Assembly: GCF_008974245.1 (NCBI RefSeq)
Contig: NZ_BBZI01000013.1
Location: forward strand, 242,362-306,361
Reading direction: 5' to 3'
Source: Streptomyces abyssomicinicus
Lineage (GTDB): Bacteria; Actinomycetota; Actinomycetes; Streptomycetales; Streptomycetaceae
Length of the DNA: 64,000 nt
The notes beneath the pieces are model-generated. The model did no database searches. It was not told the DNA's origin and saw only the letters and a program-made list of their open reading frames with translations. The translations under genes were made by a program, and so were the position numbers. Below, piece by piece: positions 60,353-64,000 of this stretch; positions within the stretch are counted from its first letter, which is position 1, and each line of letters opens with the position of its first letter.

Positions 60353-61554
60353 GCACCACCGCAAGCACCTCCACCTCACCCACCGCGCGGCACCTGTGGG
60401 CCCGCGGCCGCGGCGTCCTGCTCGGCCTGGTCGCCCTCGTCGTCGCCGGCATCGCCCTGGCCGCCACCCGCGCCGACGACCACGGTCCGCTCGACCCCCG
60501 CTCCCCCGGCCCGAACGGCGCCCGCGCCGTCGCCGAGATCCTCCGCGGCCACGGCGTCGACACCCGCGTGGTCACCACCCTCGCCGAGGCCACCACCGCC
60601 ACCGGGCCCGACACCACCCTGGTGGTCGCCGTGCCCGACCTCCTCACCGAGGCCCAGCTCACCGCGGTCCGCGAGGCCACCACCGGCACCGGCGGCCGCC
60701 TGCTGCTGATCGCCCCCGACGTCTCCACCCCGGCACTCGTCCCCGGCGTCACCGCCGACCTCACCCCGGCCTTCGACGACACCGCCGCCCCCTCCTGCGC
60801 CCTGCCGGCCGCCGAAGACGCCGGCACCGCGGAGACCACCGGCATCCGCTACCGCGTCGACGCCCCGGACGCCGACTCCTGCTACCCCAGCGACGGCCTC
60901 CCGACCCTCGTCCGCGTCCCCGCCGAGACCCCCGGCGACCCCGGCAACCCCGGCGGCGACACGGTGGTCGTCGGATCACCGGCCTTCCTGATCAACGACC
61001 GCCTCGACGAGCACGGCAACGCCTCCCTGGCCATGAACCTCCTCGGCTCACGGCCCGACCTCGTCTGGTACATCCCCTCCCTCGCCGACGCCTCCGCCAC
61101 GACCGGCGACGAACAGCAGGGCCTGTTCGACCTGATGCCGTCCGGCTGGCTCTGGGGTACCTTCCAGCTCTTCCTCGCCGCCGTCGTCGCCGCCCTGTGG
61201 CGCGGACGCCGCTTCGGCCCGCTGGTCGCCGAGCGACTGCCCGTGGTCGTCCGCGCCTCCGAGACCACCGAGGGCCGCGCCCGCCTCTACCACGCGGCCA
61301 AGGCCCGCGACCGCGCCGCCGAGGCCCTGCGCACGGCGACACGGCTGCGCCTGGCCCCGCTGACCGGCGTCCCGGCCGCCAGGGCCCACGCCGCCGAGGC
61401 GCTGCTGCCCGCCGTGGCCGCCCGCATCAACGACCCGGCCCAGGCAGCCGGCCTCCAGGACCTCCTCTTCGGCCCGCCGCCCGGCGACGACGCGGCCCTC
61501 GTCTCCCTCGCCGACCGACTCGACGCCCTCGAAAGAGAGGTAAGCCGTCCATGA
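60349..61554 (+). CDS. DUF4350-domain membrane protein
   Basis: A 401-residue protein with TM1 at about 22-40 (GVLLGLVALVVAGIALAAT), then a large extracytoplasmic DUF4350 domain (about 45-255) with GPNGARAVAEILRGHGVDTR, TTLVVAVPDLLTEAQL and GGRLLLIAPD. It resembles a GATase-like fold. A second TM (about 262-282, LWGTFQLFLAAVVAALW) leads to a cytoplasmic helical region (AARLYHAAKARDRAAEALRT type). ATGA overlaps couple it to both neighbours. Family function is unknown. The combination with a MoxR ATPase suggests chaperoned assembly at the membrane. Confidence 0.9.
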   Translation: MSTTASTSTSPTARHLWARGRGVLLGLVALVVAGIALAATRADDHGPLDPRSPGPNGARAVAEILRGHGVDTRVVTTLAEATTATGPDTTLVVAVPDLLTEAQLTAVREATTGTGGRLLLIAPDVSTPALVPGVTADLTPAFDDTAAPSCALPAAEDAGTAETTGIRYRVDAPDADSCYPSDGLPTLVRVPAETPGDPGNPGGDTVVVGSPAFLINDRLDEHGNASLAMNLLGSRPDLVWYIPSLADASATTGDEQQGLFDLMPSGWLWGTFQLFLAAVVAALWRGRRFGPLVAERLPVVVRASETTEGRARLYHAAKARDRAAEALRTATRLRLAPLTGVPAARAHAAEALLPAVAARINDPAQAAGLQDLLFGPPPGDDAALVSLADRLDALEREVSRP

Positions 61555-62582
61555 CGGACCCGACCGCTGACATCACCCCCGGCTCCTGGCAGCCCACCCC
61601 GACGGCCGGGACCACCGGGACCACCGCGACCTCCGGCGACCCGCGGGCCGCCCTGGAGAGCCTGCGCGCAGAGATCGGCAAGGCCGTCGTCGGCCAGGAC
61701 CCGGCCGTCACCGGCCTGGTGGTCGCCCTGCTCTGCCGCGGCCACGTCCTCCTCGAGGGTGTCCCCGGCGTCGCCAAGACCCTCCTGGTCCGCTCCCTCG
61801 CGGCCTCGCTGCGGCTCGACACCAAGCGCGTCCAGTTCACCCCCGACCTGATGCCCGCGGACGTCACCGGCTCGCTGGTCTACGACACCCGCAACGCCGA
61901 GTTCTCCTTCCAGCCGGGCCCGGTCTTCACCAACCTGATGCTCGCCGACGAGATCAACCGCACCCCTCCCAAGACCCAGTCCTCCCTCCTGGAGGCCATG
62001 GAGGAACGCCAGGTCACCGTCGACGGCACCCCGAGGCCGCTGCCCGAGCCCTTCCTGGTCGCCGCGACCCAGAACCCCGTCGAGTACGAGGGCACCTACC
62101 CCCTGCCGGAGGCCCAGCTCGACCGCTTCCTCCTCAAGCTCACGGTGCCGCTGCCGTCCCGGCAGGACGAGATCGACGTCCTCACCCGGCACGCCTCCGG
62201 CTTCGACCCGCGCGACCTGAACGCCGCCGGCCTCCGCCCGGTGGCCACCGCCGCCGACATCGAGGCCGCCCGCGCCGCCGTCGCGAAGACCACGGTCTCC
62301 CCCGACATAGCCGCCTACGTGGTCGACGTCTGCCGCGCCACCCGCGAGTCGCCCTCGCTGGCCCTCGGCGTCTCCCCGCGCGGCGCCACCGCCCTGCTCG
62401 CCACGGCCCGCGCCTGGGCCTGGCTCACCGGCCGCGACTACGTCATCCCCGACGACGTGAAGGCCCTCGCCCTGCCCACCCTGCGCCACCGGATCAAGCT
62501 GCGGCCGGAGGCCGAGATGGAGGGCGTCACCGCGGACTCCGTCATCACCGCCGTCCTCGCCCAGGTCCCGGTGCCGCGCTGA
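61551..62582 (+). CDS. MoxR-family AAA+ ATPase
   Basis: A 343-residue ATPase from the ATG at 61551. After a Thr/Pro-rich start (1-32), the AAA+ core has Walker A GVPGVAKTL (K about 76), Walker B LMLADEINRTPPKTQ (DE about 131-132), sensor 1 FLVAATQNPVEYEGTYPLPE and the arginine-finger/sensor-2 region SPRGATALLATARAW. MoxR proteins are chaperone-like ATPases that mature complexes with VWA or DUF58 partners; the partner is encoded directly downstream (TGATG overlap). The upstream DUF4350 and DUF4129 genes complete the usual set. Confidence 0.96.
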   Translation: MTDPTADITPGSWQPTPTAGTTGTTATSGDPRAALESLRAEIGKAVVGQDPAVTGLVVALLCRGHVLLEGVPGVAKTLLVRSLAASLRLDTKRVQFTPDLMPADVTGSLVYDTRNAEFSFQPGPVFTNLMLADEINRTPPKTQSSLLEAMEERQVTVDGTPRPLPEPFLVAATQNPVEYEGTYPLPEAQLDRFLLKLTVPLPSRQDEIDVLTRHASGFDPRDLNAAGLRPVATAADIEAARAAVAKTTVSPDIAAYVVDVCRATRESPSLALGVSPRGATALLATARAWAWLTGRDYVIPDDVKALALPTLRHRIKLRPEAEMEGVTADSVITAVLAQVPVPR

Positions 62583-63892
62583 TGGGATTCACCGGACGGG
62601 CCGCCCTGCTGGCGGCCATCGGCTCGCTCCCGGTCGGCCTGCTGGAACCGGGCTGGACCGGTGTGCTCGCCGTGAACGGCGCCCTGGCGGCGGCCTGCGC
62701 CTGCGACTTCGCCCTGGCTGCCCCCGTCCGCCGCCTGCGCCTGAGCCGCTCCGGCGACACCTCGGTGCGCCTCGGCGACACCGCCGAGGTCACCCTCACC
62801 GTCACCAACGCGACCCGGCGCCCGCTGCGTGGCCGCCTGCGGGACGCCTGGCCGCCCAGCAGCTGGCCGGCGGGCACCGAGGCCGCCGCCTCACGGCACG
62901 TCCTCGAGGTGCCCGCCGGTGAACGCCGCCGGGTCACCACCCGCCTGCGCCCCACCCGCCGCGGCGACCGCACTCCGGACCGGGTGACGATCCGCTCGTA
63001 CGGCCCGCTGGGGCTCTGGACCCGCCAGGGCACTCACCAGGTGCCCTGGGCCGTGCGGGTGCTGCCTCCGTTCCACAGCCGCAAGCACCTGCCGTCCAAA
63101 CTGGCCCGCCTGCGCGAGCTGGACGGCCGCACCAGCCTCCTCACCCGCGGCGAGGGCACCGAGTTCGACAGCCTGCGCGAGTACGTCCCCGGCGACGACA
63201 CCCGCTCCATCGACTGGCGGGCCACCGCCCGGCAGCAGACCGTCGCCGTCCGGACCTGGCGCCCTGAAAGGGACCGGCACGTCCACCTGGTCCTCGACAC
63301 CGGCCGCACGTCAGCCGGCCGGGTCGGCGACGCACCGCGGCTGGACTCCTCCATGGACGCCGCCCTGCTGCTCGCCGCCCTCGCCTCCAAGGCCGGCGAC
63401 CGGGTCGGGTTCCTCGCCTACGACCGCCGCGTACGGGCGCGCGTCCAAGGCCACACCGCCGACGACCTGCTTGCCTCCCTCGTGGCCGTGATGGCCAACC
63501 TGGAGCCCGAGCTGGTGGAGACCGACGCCCGGGGCCTCGCCACCGCCGCCATCGCGGCAGCGCCTCGACGCGCCCTCATCGTCCTCCTGACCTCTCTCGA
63601 CCGGGCCGCCGTGGAACAGGGCCTGCTTCCCGTCCTCAACCGCCTGACGCAGCAGCACACCCTGCTGGTCGCCTCGGTCGCCGACCCGCACGTCGCCGAG
63701 ATGGCCAAGGGCCGCGGCACGCCGGAAGCCGTCTACGACGCCGCCTCCGCCGCGCAGGCCCAGGAGGAACGCCACCACGTCGCCGAACAGCTCCGCCGCC
63801 ACGGCGTCACCGTCGTCGACGCCACACCCGACGACCTCGCGCCGGCCCTCGCCGACGCGTATCTCGCACTCAAGGCAGCGGGACGGCTGTAG
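62582..63892 (+). CDS. DUF58-domain protein (VWA-like MoxR partner)
   Basis: A 436-residue protein starting one base inside the moxR stop. Two N-terminal hydrophobic segments (about 6-40, ALLAAIGSLPVGLLEPGW, ALAAACACDFALAA) anchor a beta-rich region (about 45-155). The DUF58 signature follows: GEGTEFDSLREYVPGDDTRS (about 188-207), IDWRATARQQ. A VWA-like domain has a MIDAS-type start HLVLDTGRTSAG and LDSSMDAALLLAALA. Family proteins act with MoxR ATPases. Last gene of the unit, ending five bases before a strong terminator. Confidence 0.95.
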   Translation: MGFTGRAALLAAIGSLPVGLLEPGWTGVLAVNGALAAACACDFALAAPVRRLRLSRSGDTSVRLGDTAEVTLTVTNATRRPLRGRLRDAWPPSSWPAGTEAAASRHVLEVPAGERRRVTTRLRPTRRGDRTPDRVTIRSYGPLGLWTRQGTHQVPWAVRVLPPFHSRKHLPSKLARLRELDGRTSLLTRGEGTEFDSLREYVPGDDTRSIDWRATARQQTVAVRTWRPERDRHVHLVLDTGRTSAGRVGDAPRLDSSMDAALLLAALASKAGDRVGFLAYDRRVRARVQGHTADDLLASLVAVMANLEPELVETDARGLATAAIAAAPRRALIVLLTSLDRAAVEQGLLPVLNRLTQQHTLLVASVADPHVAEMAKGRGTPEAVYDAASAAQAQEERHHVAEQLRRHGVTVVDATPDDLAPALADAYLALKAAGRL

Positions 63893-63896
63893 AGCC

Positions 63897-63937
63897 AAAA
63901 AAAAGGGGGGTGCCCGCTGTGGGCACCCCCCTTTTTT
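63897..63937. terminator. Bidirectional intrinsic terminator
   Basis: Eight A residues, an 11-bp perfect stem (GGGGGGTGCCC at 63905-63915 with 63921-63931), loop GCTGT and six T residues. The A/T flanks allow termination in both directions, implying a convergent minus-strand gene beyond the window. The last 63 bases show only a 20-codon open end on the minus strand, too short to assign. Confidence 0.95.
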
Positions 63938-64000
63938 CAGCCGCACTTCTCGTCCATCCGAAACGTGTCCGGAAATGCGGAAAGCCCCGCACCAAAGGTA

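Noticed and set aside
63937..64000. Minus-strand open end reading ...FRMDEKCG then stop, just beyond the bidirectional terminator
   Set aside because: The terminator suggests a convergent gene, and this could be its last 20 codons, but the visible piece is too short and its codon use too mixed to call.

Overview
The window is chromosomal DNA from a very high-GC actinomycete, almost certainly Streptomyces or a close relative. Third codon positions are nearly all G/C, GTG and TTG starts are frequent, and the gene order is the one known from streptomycetes: smpB, S41 peptidase, ftsX, ftsE, prfB, then the kinase pair pkaB/pkaA, later a giant NAD-glutamate dehydrogenase, secA, hpf, comF-like, lpqB, mtrB, mtrA, mtnA. 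The secA-hpf-comF-lpqB-mtrB-mtrA block is also conserved in mycobacteria. I see no rRNA, tRNA, CRISPR array, insertion sequence or prophage.

Layout. 1-6.0 kb (mostly minus strand): trans-translation (smpB, cut by the window edge), an S41 processing protease, the FtsEX division complex, a small zinc-ribbon membrane protein, a LAETG-type sortase substrate and release factor 2. 6.1-12.7 kb: two membrane Ser/Thr kinases (minus) diverge from a large FHA plus FtsK/EccC-like ATPase protein, which looks like a phospho-signalling module. 12.8-13.7 kb: a decayed minisatellite array without a convincing gene. 13.7-18.4 kb: a ProC-like oxidoreductase and a carbohydrate ABC importer (binding protein and two permeases) whose first permease carries an unusual extracytoplasmic insertion.

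18.7-31.1 kb: six tightly packed plus-strand genes for a cell-surface polymer. Three are GT2-TagF fusion glycosyl/glycerophosphotransferases and three are polytopic GT-C-like membrane proteins, the last with a collagen-like insertion. 31.6-36.6 kb: the NAD-dependent glutamate dehydrogenase, closed by a strong terminator. 36.8-40.1 kb: a lipoprotein and a TagGH-like polysaccharide/teichoic acid exporter (minus), divergent from a TetR regulator, with a 26-bp palindrome between them. The exporter and the GT operon plausibly serve the same wall polymer.

40.1-43.9 kb: duplicated intergenic hairpin elements, an Rv3235-like protein, a DUF6912-like protein with an overlapping HAD phosphatase, and two orphan genes. 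44-58.2 kb: secA, a GNAT acetyltransferase, a YcaQ-like DNA glycosylase, a NarL-type regulator, the long-form ribosome hibernation factor, a ComF-like phosphoribosyltransferase, the MtrAB-LpqB envelope-stress system and methylthioribose-1-phosphate isomerase. 58.4-63.9 kb: a translationally coupled set (membrane protein, DUF4129, DUF4350, MoxR AAA+ ATPase, DUF58), ended by a bidirectional terminator.

The most unusual features are the graded active-site decay among the three TagF domains, the collagen-like insertion in a membrane glycosyltransferase, the carboxypeptidase-regulatory-like insertion in an ABC permease, and the FHA-ATPase with an Arg in place of the P-loop Lys beside the kinase pair. 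Functions rest on motif recognition from the sequence alone; no search was run.
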